NCBI RefSeq assembly: GCF_024139115.2
Contig: NC_085139.1
Coordinates: forward strand, 140,250,097-140,314,096
From: Armigeres subalbatus
Taxonomy: Eukaryota; Arthropoda; Insecta; Diptera; Culicidae
Reading direction: 5' to 3'
DNA: 64,000 bases
Shown here one piece after another: positions 33,992 to 45,558 of the stretch. Made by a program: the position numbers and the translations under genes. The notes below the pieces were generated by a model. The model made no database searches. It worked only from the letters and a program-made list of their open reading frames with translations, and was not told the DNA's origin. The number at the start of each line of letters is the position of its first letter. Position 1 is the first letter of the stretch.

Positions 33992-34708
33992 TGTTAGACC
34001 AACAAATCCACTTAAAAAAAAGTATAGAGAAAAACCGATTTCCCCTGATGACGATCGATGTCGAAATAAGAAAGAAAGATAAACTGCATACGACAGACAA
34101 TCTAAGCCACAGAATGCAGAGTTATCACTACTACTGTTAACCAAAATCTTGTTTTTCGCAATAAATGCGATCACGTATGGTTTTCTAAGGTACATACATG
34201 ACCACATATATTGCGAAAACCTTTAATGTAATAATGCACGGAGAAGATGCAATCATCCCATATACAATTCTCAAAGAGAATAAACAAAAACGACTTTCTC
34301 GATACTATATACAATACTAAGAACAATACTGTTTGTGTTATTAATACTAACAAGGTAAAATGAGGAATGGGCACCATTATACCCAATTCACACTTTAGCT
34401 AGTACTTGTCGGATAAAAGCCTTTTTTGCCAATCTACAATTCTCGCTCGCTATTACTGATCCACCATCTGACAGCGCCATCAAGACTTCATCATGATGTG
34501 ACCGTCTATTAGTGGATGACAATAAACGATCATATCACGATAACACAACATGCTTTCCGATAGTGCACCACCGAAAGACATAAGCAAAGATGCAAAACGA
34601 TCAAAAACAATAGTATGTATTAGTATGATCTAATACTAATAGACAATACAGAACGGAACAGTCCCACCAAGTATTTGGAAATAATAAATGGTCACAAATA
34701 TACTAGTA

Positions 34709-35211
34709 TAGGGTCGGTGTACCGGTAATAGTGGTATTAGTGACAGGTCCAAATTGTTTAATTCATATCTATTGATAGGAATATATTTCCTGTCATGTAA
34801 ATATATTGTCAGAAAGCTGTTCTTCTCTACTTTTCAGAAAAAATATTGTTGATACTTCAAAACAATGTTTTCTTTTCAAAATCGCTTCCTCCATTAACTG
34901 GTACATGGACAAGTAATAGTGGTACTAGCTAACTTCTGGTCCTATAATAGTGAATTCCATTGGTTTCTTATGAGATTCACTATTATAGGAACGCCTCACT
35001 ATTATTGGTGCAAGGAAGCCAAAAAGTTATGAAAAAATGATGTTTTTCGATGTTTTTCCGGAAAATTTGTAAACTTTTTCGCACACATTCACCTTTTTTG
35101 AGTAAGCGCTATGTTATGAAGTAATTTGTAAAAATTAAAATGCACTACATCTAGCGAAAATCGAGATTCCACTATTACTGGTACACCACTATTACTGGCA
35201 CAGCCACCCTA
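34709..35211. mobile_element. TA-flanked MITE, GTAATAGTGG ends
   Basis: TAGGGTCGGTGTACCGGTAA at the left matches the inverse of the right end (TTACTGGCACAGCCACCCTA). The motif (a)ctattactggtac recurs in both orientations inside (34910-35010). It is flanked by TA and non-coding. Confidence 0.7.
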
Positions 35212-35986
35212 TTATGTTTTCAGAAATACACATATCTTTTATGAAGACATGCTTATTTGGTAGAGAAACAATACATCTCTGTATTTCGCTCATTTCAGCA
35301 ATTTATCGGCACATCGTGAGTGACCTCATCAGTATTGCAATATGCTGCATTAATGTGCGATAGAAAATCTCAATTTCTTGTAGACATATGCACACACTAA
35401 AAGAAACTTCCATATTCACTCATATACACTTACGAAGTAACCGTATTACTGAGCACATTTAGGGTAAATCACCTAATGTTGAGCGTTAAAATAATTATCT
35501 TATTACCACTTCGTGTATTTTTCGATAACTAAAACCACTAAACGTAAGGCTACTTCTTCTAAACTATGTAAATAACACACTCATAAATTCAAAATTAAAA
35601 AAACGGCAACTCAGTCAAAGCACATTACTGTGACATTGCTTCCAATTACATAGTCTATACAGAGATATTCTGTAACTATCCCGACAAATGCAGTACTTAC
35701 GGCAACACCACATGTTGAAAAGCGGGGGTGTATTCGAGAACCATCATCGTCATTCAAGATGGTTTCAGAGGATTGAGAAAACATTACATTTCAGAAGCGC
35801 GGTTTCTCAACCACTTCATGCCCATTTGCAGAATTGCACATTTATAAAGCATGACACTAAACATTATAGCACTAAAGCGAACACAAGAACCGCAAAACTG
35901 GCGACATATCCGCACTTAATTGAAATAAAACTATCGCGCTTCCATGAAGCACGTCCACTACCCAAGCACTCCACTTCACTTTTTTG
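35212..35986. other. No recognised feature
   Basis: AT-rich sequence inside the Transib-like element. A forward frame at 35688-35987 (99 codons) shows no domain. Confidence 0.35.
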
Positions 35987-35988
35987 AG

Positions 35989-36411
35989 TTTCTATATTTT
36001 TTATATAACAAACTTAACCTTGTTCATGTGGTAATCCCCTTTAAATCATTCTCTTAACTTAAACTAACTCTAATGATTTTTCACATTTTTCGTCTCTTCT
36101 ACAAAGTTGTCAAACCAGCAAAATAACATGTTTTTGCTGAACATTGTAACTTTCTATCTCTTATAAAACCAAAGTTATTCAAATATTATGAGTTTTCATA
36201 GGTTTACAAGTTTTTAGCACTGCATTCGAGAAGATTCTTGTCGACAAAAGTTTCCAATGTCAGTAGAAAAATGAAATAAGCGATTTTGAGCATATCGTGA
36301 AGACATTTGCGACTTTTTGCAATTAAGGGAGTAATTACAAGTGGAAATACCTCTAAGAATATGTATAATTTAAAGATAACTTTTGTTGTATGTGAGATGG
36401 AATGTTACAAC
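35989..36411 (+). repeat. Internal 425-bp segment, copy 2
   Basis: A direct repeat of 31165-31594. From here the sequence runs straight into the right arm of the Transib-like element. Confidence 0.8.
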
Positions 36412-37094
36412 GTTCAGCAAAAACATGTAATTTTGCTTGTTTAACAACTTTGTAGAAGAGACGTAAAATGGGAAAAATCATTGGAAAGAGTTAGAATGAA
36501 AAATTAGATTTTTATGGGGTTTTTACATAAAACGTCTTAAGTTTGTTATATATAAGAGATAGAAATTCGGGATGTTCAGCAAAGTTGCTTGTATTAACAT
36601 TTGCTACAACTATGCGGAAGACACTACGTGTCTATCTCATTCTGGTGGAAAAATAATTCAAACTGTTTTTATCGAAAGATGCGATCCTAAATATCTTGAA
36701 ACTTCTGTAAACAAACCCTATATCCAAAATCAACACTTTTCGAGTTTTTGTATTTCGATCGTGAAAATGACGAAATAAAACACTGTGCAGCGTCCTGTAT
36801 ATGTAGGATAGAACTTGTAGTTCTGATTTCTCGGGTTTGACAAAATATTTCGTGCGGTTTTCACTGCGAGGCTCCCTAGACCCATACGTATGACTCAATG
36901 GACACTTTGTTTCGGAGTTTAGTTACTAGGTGATGCACATACATAAACAAAAACGAGTTTTTTGACGAGTTCCATTAAATTGTTTGTATGTTAAAATGTA
37001 AAAAGTTGAATTATTTAGCACAACAAACATTTCAAGCACAATGTTTCAATATCTGCATTATATGTATAGGGGCCAGCTCAGTCTTATAGGCAGT

Positions 37095-37605
37095 TTAGGT
37101 GATACAAGAACTTAGGCCTACGGATCAACCAGCGTAACGATGAACTTTTTATGTGTGACTTCCAGCGGAGTAGCCCCATTCTGGCCCGTAGAAACACGCT
37201 GCGTAGTTTATTATCATTTACAAGTTTGTAGATCATTCGAGAACTCCTTGAAGAATAGACCTATGGATCAACCAGTGTAACTTTGGACTTCTCACTTATG
37301 ACTTCTAGCAAAATAGCCCCATTCTGGTCCTTAGAAGCACGCTGGATGGTTTATAATCATTTTTAAAATTTGTAAGTCATCTAAAAACTCCTTGGAGTAT
37401 TGACCTACGGATCAAGCAGGGTAACTTTTTATGTGTGACTTCTAGCGGAGTAGCTCCATAGAAACACGCTGGGAGGTTTAATATTATTTACAAGTTTGTA
37501 GATCATTTAAGAACTTCTTGGAGCATAGACCGACGGATCATCCACCATTACAATAGTTTTTTTACGTGACTACTAGCGGAGTTGCCCCATTCTGGTAAGA
37601 CATCC
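37095..37605 (+). repeat. 143-bp tandem repeat, first block
   Basis: Copies are marked by cctacggatcaaccagcgtaac at 37117, 37259, 37402 and (diverged) 37529, a period of about 142-143 bp with one shortened copy. Each carries gacttctagcggagtagccccattctgg and an aacacgctg block. Confidence 0.8.
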
Positions 37606-37664
37606 TAGAACTCCGTCCCAAGCAACACTTCTTGTTTCTCAGTAAGTAACAACAACTATGGTGT

Positions 37665-38435
37665 GCCCGTCGAGTCAAGTACGAGACACTGAAGACGGCC
37701 TTACTGTTGAGGTCGAAATACGTATCTGTCAAGATACAATTAAGTGATGGAATTCAATGGGATTGTATAAACTCGTCTTATGACAAGTGAAAACATTCCA
37801 CTAAAAACCTCAAAATAATTTTCTTATCAACTATGGTGTGACTTACTAAAGGTCTGACTTATGCACAACGCGTCGTATTTGGAACTCCTTTGTGACACAA
37901 AAAGCGCAAGAGGTGGAGCCTATTTGCAACATCTTGCGGCTACAATGCAAATAAAAACACAAAAACCAACTGGGAATCGAACCATGGAGAGATTTGCAAC
38001 CTTCTACTATAACCATCACACCAACAATTCTATTTGGGGATTCTGCTACAAGTGCACTACATAAACAACAAAGTCATTTGTCACTTCATTGTACCTTATA
38101 CGGAACATGCAGGGGACTGTCAGAAATAAAATACTGCTCAGCTGAGCTCAAAGTGTTTTGCAACATATCAGAAACATTGTCGTAACAGCAATGAACCGAA
38201 GTGTTATTAATTCTGCAACTTATCTGTTTTGTTTCTGATATGAAACACATCGAATTTTAAACCATCCAAGAAGTCAGATGGGTAGAATATTGCAACGCCA
38301 CTTAAACGGAAATGAAACATTGTGATTTTCAGAAACTGGAAAGTGGCTTTAATGTGACTCAATTTATTGCCAGTGTCTTCGATGCAATTTATTAGGAACA
38401 AACACCTATTTGAAAGATGTTGCGCGTGCTGCTTG
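37665..38435. other. Sequence separating the 143-bp repeat blocks
   Basis: It begins with the dispersed segment also found at 28065-28200. Near 37965-38010, GGGAATCGAACC read on the reverse strand resembles a tRNA B box, so a SINE may be present. The remainder is unrecognised. Confidence 0.4.
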
Positions 38436-38439
38436 GGGT

Positions 38440-38625
38440 GAAGAATAGACCTATGGAACAAGATCAGCCAGTTGGACTTCTTACTTTTGACTTCTAGTGA
38501 AATAGCCCGATTCTGGTCCAAAGAAACGCGCTGGATGGTTCATAATCATTTATAAGGTTTGCAGGTCATCCAAGAACTCCTTGGAGTATAGATTTACGGA
38601 TCAACCAGCGTAAACATAATCTTCT
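38440..38625 (+). repeat. 143-bp tandem repeat, second block
   Basis: Further units with gaagaatagacctatgga at 38441 and acggatcaaccagcgtaaac at 38597. Continuity with the first block suggests that about 0.8 kb was inserted into one array. Confidence 0.7.
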
Positions 38626-38639
38626 CAGGCTGCGAAATG

Positions 38640-39585
38640 GTGAGTTGACATTTGAGAAGGAGCGACCTACACAGCTCTGGTCCCCACAAGTTCCAATCTC
38701 ACGCTTCCACGGGTCTTCCGATGACAATCGACCGCTAGCTAAAGGGTTTGTACTTAGCTGGTAGTGCAGCCTGGGTACTGTTGTCCTTCTGACATCAGCT
38801 AGAGTGAGTGGGTGCGACCAAAGGGACCATCGTCCCTAACCCCTAATCCCAGGGCGTTAAGCGACCCGTGCCGAGGGGATGCATGGTCAAGGGGGTGAAA
38901 TAATGAGCTAGGCCTTTAACGGAGCCTGTGGGGTACCTGGGCACCCTCCACAGTAATTGTCCCTTACCACGTCATGCTGGGCTCTGGCGTGGTGGACCTC
39001 TCATGTCAATTCTTCAATTAGTGGTAGTAGTGTAGGCGACAACCCCTTCGCAAGAGGTGGGTTGTTCAGGTCTCCGCCTAGGAGGCCAGAAGCAATAGTC
39101 GGCAGCTCGGTGTGCAGCGCCAGCGTGGGTCACTTAACCATCTCCCAGGCTACGCCGGTAGAGGTTATAGACGGCCCATGGCTTGTGGAGGCGATGAACC
39201 GCAAACTTTCGGGCTTTCGGCCTTCGAGGTGGCGATGGAACAGCTGGACGCCATCATCGACTTTGCATCATCGAAGCATAATATCAGTAAGGACCTCAAG
39301 AGGAGCTTGCTGAAACTTCAAAAGTCGATGTTGGACGCCAAGCTGGAAAGAGCGGTCGGGACGGCCAAGTGTAAACCCGTGAAATCCGTGGAGTCGAGGT
39401 CTACCCAGACTGAGGCTCAAGTATTCACGGGCACGTCGGGGGTGACTGCTCCAACGGAGCAGACAAACGGGGGAAACAGTCTCCAGGGGATGAGCTCCCT
39501 GGGAGCCGCTCCAAAATGCGGAGGGTTACTAGATGATGTCTTGTTTCTGATATATAACATCCTCAATTACAACACCTTGCGGTAA
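38640..39585 (+). mobile_element. R1-like non-LTR retrotransposon, 5' fragment
   Basis: A GC-richer block that stands out from its surroundings. A ~540-bp leader is followed by an ORF1 start. The element breaks off around 39530-39585, with no endonuclease or RT following. 5' fragments are unusual for non-LTR elements, which normally lose the 5' end, so this one was cut after insertion. Confidence 0.5.
39178..39585 (+). pseudogene. R1-like ORF1, N-terminal fragment
   Basis: A 136-codon frame chosen to start at ATG 39178. A helical, charged region (VAMEQLDAIIDFASSKHN and ISKDLKRSLLKLQKSMLDAK) is followed by SRSTQTEAQVF and a Ser/Thr/Gly-rich stretch. The helix followed by an STQTE motif is typical of ORF1 proteins of mosquito R1-type elements, as I recall them. 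The zinc knuckles expected farther on are missing because the element is truncated. An upstream overlapping frame at 38957-39313 is probably incidental. Confidence 0.5.
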
Positions 39586-39776
39586 ATGTACATTTCTCGT
39601 GTATTATAAAATAGTATTTTTGCCATAACTTTCAAGCTTATATATAAGTCCAATCGAGCCTATTTTCAGTAGAAAACTGTAGGACAGGATTCCCCGTGGT
39701 GAGTAAATCGGTTAAGAGTAAAAAGCAAAAAAAAAAAGCTAGACTTCTTGCGTACACGAACAAGCACGGAGACATC

Positions 39777-40063
39777 ACCTTAATTCGTCGAGCTGTGTCG
39801 AATGGTCTTCTTCTTCAACGGATCTACATTCCAACTGGAACTGGTGCAATTGTTGGTCTGCTGCAATAAAATACTTTATTAAAATTTCCACTTTTCTATG
39901 CCCGCCATTCCATGAGTATGTTTGTTGGGGGGCAAGTACAATGGATACACTATGCCCAGTTAGGCGAGAATGCTTCCTACTCGAAAAAATCATAGACCGG
40001 ATCGAGAATCAAACTCGTTGTCTCCGGATTGGCAATCCTACACCTACGCCTACGCTAAACGAT
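39777..40063 (-). mobile_element. tRNA-derived SINE, reverse strand
   Basis: An intact relative of the interrupted SINE at 7250-7755. Read on the reverse strand it has taggattgccaatccgga, a B-box-like GAGTTTGATTCTCGATCC, gtatccattgtacttgcc, an atggcgggcata block and ccagttggaatgtag, ending in gaagaagaaga. Confidence 0.65.
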
Positions 40064-40084
40064 TTTTATTTATTTTGTAAGTGC

Positions 40085-40860
40085 AGTGCCAATATGTCCG
40101 ACCCAGTTTAAAAAAAATCCATTAATATTGAGGGTTGACATTTCTTCATACTTCATACCGAACCGAATGACAACGAACATTTCCAATGTAAACCAATGTT
40201 CAATTTACTTTCCCTCGTTCCGATTCCCTATAAGTAATTTGAGACATTCGTTGTCAGGCGTGAAAGCTATTTGCAAGAATTTTTCTACACCGTCATTCAA
40301 TTTAGCAATCTTCGGGCAAAATGCGATCATTGTGGTGCCGCATGGCACACGTTCCCTAACATGCTCCTATTTTCCGAACTGCAAGACATCGTCGGCTTTT
40401 CCTCCTGTCGGTGGCAGCCTACCTGTTGGAGAGCAAAGCGTCACCCAGACCCGGTACGTTGGCAGAAAGGAGCCAATTTCGTTCCGCTGTAACGGCCAAA
40501 CGATCGGCAGCTGGTCCATGATTGCAGTTCGGTAGCAAATTAGAAAATGCTGCATTCACCATCATCCATCGTCATAGGTACTACGGTTGTCGATAAGGAA
40601 AATTGCAGCTAAATGTAGAGCAGTCGGTAATGAAAGTGTACAAATAAGTGCCAAATAAGGTAAGCAAATTAACTGTGCATAGTTTGCACCTTGTTTTCTC
40701 GAGTTATTTGCCATTCGCCGTGCCGTCCACCGCGGTGGCCTATGGTTGCCATTGATGTCGCTGCTGGTTACGGAGGTATTATTCTGATCCCACACGTGAA
40801 AGGTTTTGCGAAGGTGCAATTGTTGTCTCTGCACGAGATGTAGTGCTTAAAACTGCATTT
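40085..40860. other. Unrecognised open frames
   Basis: Frames of 149 codons (40086-40535, +), 62 codons (40367-40555, -) and 90 codons (40562-40834, -) lie here. The reverse frame ends near CTCTCCAACAG-GTAGGC, which could be a splice donor. No domain is recognised. With no repeat evident, this is one of the better places to look for a host exon. Confidence 0.2.
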
Positions 40861-41060
40861 CGAGGCAACATGGTAGTTCATGTGGTCAACCAATGCTTGT
40901 ATTGAATATATTACAGGAGTAATTCCCGTTGAAAACAGGGCAACGTTAGCACAAGATTTTATTATAGTCTAAATTTCAACTTTTCAACTTTTTTATGAAT
41001 AATTGCCATTTTTCCACGAGGTAGATTTTTGTAGAGAAGTTATCTATTAGTAAAATAGTA

Positions 41061-42802
41061 TAAGGTGCACTGGGGGAAGTGGAAAAAGGGGGTGTTGGAG
41101 ATCAATGTAAGCTGCATCGAGCATCCCCTCGATTGCTGGCTACCAATCTACGGTTACCACCAACGACGATCGTTATCAGCCGATAAACGCGGGATTGCTA
41201 TTATAAGAATGTATTGTTGAATGGGACCTTTTGTAGTATAAGAAATACGTGCGGTTCTTAGTGTAGCACAATAGAGTTATCCGGGCAGTCACGTCGAGCG
41301 CACATTTTGTAATATAGTATAAGATAGTTAATCTAATAAATAAGTAGTTTTTTGATGAAAGCGCAGTGTTTGCTATATCCACGTTCGTGTTTTCACTGTA
41401 CGGTATCGAAAGCCGCGATAATCGGTGACACGCTTATCATTTACAAGCTGTGGGCAGTGATTCCGCCAGCAAGAACTGTGTTTGGCGATTTTCTGAGTTT
41501 AACCCAAGGGAACCAGTCTAGCTATCGGACAGGGGGTAAGTGTAAAAATCGACCCAAAAGAGTGGAATTGTACATACTTTACAGTTTTTTCCACATCATA
41601 ACATTATGCAAGAATATACTTTGATGCTCACACTAATACTATGTTGAAATTTGTATAATACATACACTAACACGGTTAACGCTTGATCTGTAATTTTAGG
41701 TTTCGCGAAAAGTTGATTTTTGCATTCATAAAATCAATTCTTATTAGTACCAATTGTCCCCTTTTCAAGTGAATTTATATCACAGGTGACCATTTTAATA
41801 CAATTAAACTAATCCCATTCAATTGGTAGTGATTTGTACCAAGAAAGCAAAAAATTCAAAGATTTTACACTTACCCCAGGTATCAAACATTGCGGGGGAA
41901 GTGGATAATGTTCTAATTACGCAATTTTTTTCCTCCCTCCAGGGTCTATTTCGATAGCTGTGAATCTTGATATGTTCCTTCTTTGTTATCATTGTGATTC
42001 CAGTGGTGATTGGACTAATATAAATGAGAAAAAGCCTCATTAATCCACCTACCGGTGTTCATGCCTTTCACATGTTTTACATATGAAAAAAAATGTATAA
42101 GAAAGTTAAAAATCGCACTGATAGGTAAATATATTCTATAATTCACTTTAATGTTTATTCATAACAAGTTTCGCCGTTGAATGGATTTTTTTTGCGAACA
42201 AATTGGTTAGGGACAAGTGCTTGAGAATAGCTGATAATTTTGTACGTGCTTTGCGCACGCACATACATACAAATACGCACATACAGACATCATCTCAATT
42301 CGTTAAACTAAGATGATTAATTTATAACCCTGTAAGTCCCATTTTTCCTTTAAAAAGTTGATCTTTGGGGCGAACATATAGATTTTACGTACACTTAGTG
42401 TTCGAGAAGGCAAAATCAACCCTCCCCTAGCTATTACGAGAATTCCTTGAGGATCTATTCCGTTAAGGTAATGAAATTATTCCACAAAAGATACTCAGAG
42501 CAATTATCGTTTTGATTTTAGTAATATGTAACTTCTCATCACTATTGATGATCAAGGTAACATGGGTTTTCCACTTACCCCATCCCACTAGGGTAAGTGG
42601 AAAAACAACTCCTAATTTTAAAATCTATTTCCATAAATTTCAAGCGACCAAAATTGTATGAATTACCGCACAGTTGGTGCAAAATTGACTGTTTTTGATA
42701 GCCCATTTTGATTGAACGCATTTAGATCATTTAAACTGGTTTTACACTAATTCAAACATGCGCTAACGATTTTTCCTTTTCCACTCCCCCCAGTGTACCT
42801 TA
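41061..42802 (-). mobile_element. 1.3 kb TA-flanked element, copy 2, holding a solo LTR
   Basis: The same termini as 31855-33153 (TAAGGTGCACTGGGGGAAGT and its counterpart at the right end), inverted relative to copy 1. Without the solo LTR and its duplication it measures about 1.3 kb, equal to copy 1. Confidence 0.75.
41093..41531 (+). mobile_element. Solo LTR, Copia-like
   Basis: 439 bp starting TGTTGGAGATC and ending CGGACA (TG...CA), flanked by GGGGG on both sides (41088-41092 and 41532-41536). The empty site is visible in copy 1 of the host element, which has one GGGGG followed by TAAGTG. AATAAA near 41336 could be the polyadenylation signal. No internal region remains, so the provirus-like form was lost by LTR recombination. 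A 5-bp duplication fits Ty1/copia or BEL, and no coding sequence is left to decide. Confidence 0.75.
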
Positions 42803-42884
42803 CCTGCAAACCACTTCTCAGTGACTCATTATCAATGTCGAATTCGTTTTCAAACCTGGGTCAGTGCCAATCCAAACCCTGGAT

Positions 42885-43140
42885 AGAATACCCAAATTAA
42901 TCCACCTAGCGTTGGTGGTGCCTTTCTCGCGCATTATAAAAATGAGAAAAACATATAAAAACATGAAACATATAAACTTAAAATTGATCGATGTGTTTTT
43001 ATATCCTCCTGTTTCAACCAAATGTCCTCCTTTTTCGCTGCGATTCGAGTGAATTGTCCTCCACTTGAAAGTCATGTTTGCGAAAAAAGCCATCAGAATC
43101 CGAGTACCAACCTCCACCGCGGTTAGCTCTTTTTTGCAAA
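42885..43140. mobile_element. MITE end fragment
   Basis: ttaatccacctagcgttggt followed by gcctttctcgcgcatta matches the terminal block of the GT-rich MITE family (22820, 18620). Only one end is seen. Confidence 0.4.
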
Positions 43141-45285
43141 TTGAATATCCTTGGGATCAAGCGAGCGCACATTGTTTATTAACGAGAACTTCAAACTCTA
43201 AGCCCCCAGCAACAGGCTGGGCGGATTTGTATAGAGTGTGAATAAATCACACTCTACTATGCCAAAGACTTGCTTGGCTAAAGCATTTGTTGAGTTTATT
43301 GACTCTATAATCTGAAAAAAAAAAGTGTGACATCTAGAGCATCTTTAAATCTGCAAAAATCTAAAAAATGGAAAAATCAGGAAAACACCTACAGTATCCG
43401 AAGATTGAAAAAGGCAATTTCACTGTCTTTGCCAATGGTTGTTCAAATTGAACACTTACAAAAGACAATGTAAAACGAACAATACCCCAGTAGAGCTAAG
43501 AATGTGACTATCGAAGAGTTTCTTCGACTTGAGTGGAAATCGAACCTTCACCTCAAACTACGCATATCACATAATAGGCTCAAACGACCATATAATACGA
43601 AAGATGTCCCGCATTGGCCCAAGAAAAATCTTGAATTTTGAACAAAGCCCATCATTTATGTTAAGCCATATCGACCCCAATGTTTGCTTTATAGTGGAAC
43701 CAAGCATGTCCCATTTATTTGCGAAACAATGTCAGTCTGAAGCAGCAATGTCAAAGTTTTACAACCAATTTGCAAATTTTTCTCCCATTACACCGCAAAG
43801 CATATCTGGAAATAAGCACAAACCAACCATAAAACTCGCCTACAATCTAAACTCTGACAAATATGTACTGACATCAAAAGTGTAACATATATCTTAAAGC
43901 CGTAGCAACTAAAAGCAATAATTAATCCCCGCTGAAGCCGATTCTCCATTGTCTTCGGCTAGATATTCTAATTTCTTTTCCACTTCTTGCGAAAGTATCC
44001 CAGCAATGGACTAGACGTTGAGTGGTGCGCGCACGATCAAACGAAAGAACCTATTGTTCCCGGGCTGAACATCTTGGGAGCAGAGGAAGAAAGCGCAAGT
44101 CTAGATTTGGTCATTCGGTTAAGATGCACTATCAGTTGGGAAGTAAATTTGCATTAGGAAGACATATCACACATAAAATATAACAAATCTAGCTGACCTG
44201 ACGAACTTAGTCTCGCCAAAAATTGATCAATTTTCTTATACAATTTGTTGTGTTCACAATTTATCTAGAAACAAAATCGGTTCTGCAGAATGTTTTTCCA
44301 TTTTTTTATAGTTTTGCTATAATATTTTTCCTATTAATCGAGTACAAAAAATACAATGAATTCTCCCTTACTCGATATTGAGGGGACCATCGAGTTAGGG
44401 AGGTATCGAGATAGAGAACACATTTATATTTTTCTTCCAAAATATCAAACACTTTCCATAAAATGTAGAACTACGGCTTAGGATCATTTGACAGAATGAT
44501 TTCCTTATTACGTGAAGTTAGAAGTGAGATGTTCGAAATGAATAGTAAAAATAAAAACTGAAATGTTCGGAATCAGTACTTCTCACCTATTATCGCTCTA
44601 GGTTTTAACTATCACATCCCAGGTTTCAACTATCACCGGAGGATATGTAGGCTCACCTACGGACGATTTGAACGACGGACGGACGACGACGGATGAAAAT
44701 AAATTAAATTGGTTCCGAAACTCCTCAATACTGTACTCGGGGTCAGTACTTCTCATTTTAACAAGTTCTATTCGTAAAAAAAGAACACCATAGCTGACCT
44801 GGTGGTTTTCACAATACGTTTGGATATTTTTTGGTGAATATTTCTCAAATTTTATATATTGCTACCAGACTTACATTGGATTGGGTTGATACAAATGATT
44901 TTTCTTTTGAGCCTTTTTCACAATCGGCGGTGCGAAAATAGTGACTTTAGTGACTTTTGGATGCAAATAGTGACTTTTTAGTGACTACACTCAAAATAGT
45001 GACCAAGTCACTACAAAATGACTCGCTACCAGCCCTAGGTGTCCCGGGAAAATCTGGTCACTTTAATATAATACCAAGTTGGAATTTGTACAACCGCGCA
45101 TCACTCAAGAATAGAAAGTTAATTTATATTCGTTTTCTTCTATTATTAACGATCAAGCCGGAAAAAATTGAAATAAAAATCCAATCTCTTCGATCTGTAT
45201 TAATTGTCGATTTCTCCCAGAAAAACAGACAATAGGTATATAACACGAAGATGGCATTATCATTCGATAATGGAATAATCAATAT
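43141..45285. other. Mostly unassigned
   Basis: A forward 118-codon frame (43529-43885) has no recognised domain. A reverse-strand B-box-like GGTTCGATTTCCAC near 43540 hints at a SINE head. 44360-44425 is an inverted fragment of the ctcgat MITE seen at 45291. 44940-45050 repeats atagtgac words and may be one end of an element. Confidence 0.35.
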
Positions 45286-45290
45286 GTACT

Positions 45291-45475
45291 ACAGTGAACT
45301 CTCTCTAACTCGATGTTATGTAACCCGATATTTTTTCTTACTCGATGAAATTCAAAGTCCCTCGAATTTTGCATACTGCGTTACCTTCGTAAGTCGATAC
45401 CTCCCTTACTCGATATTTTCTAAGTCGAAGTAATTTCCCAAAGCATTTTCACCTCGCTAACTCGATGTTGTCAGA
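45291..45475. mobile_element. MITE fragment with taactcgatgtt words
   Basis: It begins ACAGTGAACTCTCTCTAACT and repeats ctcgat at irregular spacing to 45467. Tc1-like MITEs starting TACAGTGAA are common in mosquitoes. The right end is not clear. Confidence 0.45.
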
Positions 45476-45558
45476 ATCATTTCACATGCACAAAATATAA
45501 GATGTCGGGACATTTGGCCGTATGCCGTTTGGCCGAAAAGTTAAAAAACTTATTTTGT

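Larger units (their letters stand above)
30772..36787. mobile_element. Transib-like element, 6.0 kb with insertions
   Basis: The ends are CACAGTGTTTTATTTCGTCA and its perfect inverse, continuing as ~380-bp arms (30772-31150 and 36415-36787). The 5-bp direct repeat CAGCG lies on both sides (30767-30771 and 36788-36792). Transib elements start with a CACWRTG heptamer like the V(D)J signal and make GC-rich 5-bp duplications, so the termini fit. The interior contains two copies of a ~425-bp segment, a 1.3 kb MITE, a DUF4780-like broken ORF and a further MITE. No Transib transposase is visible. Confidence 0.65.

Noticed and set aside
31165..36411. 425-bp direct repeats as LTRs of a retrotransposon
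   Set aside because: They lack TG...CA ends, flanking duplications and a polymerase, and they belong to the interior of the Transib-like element.
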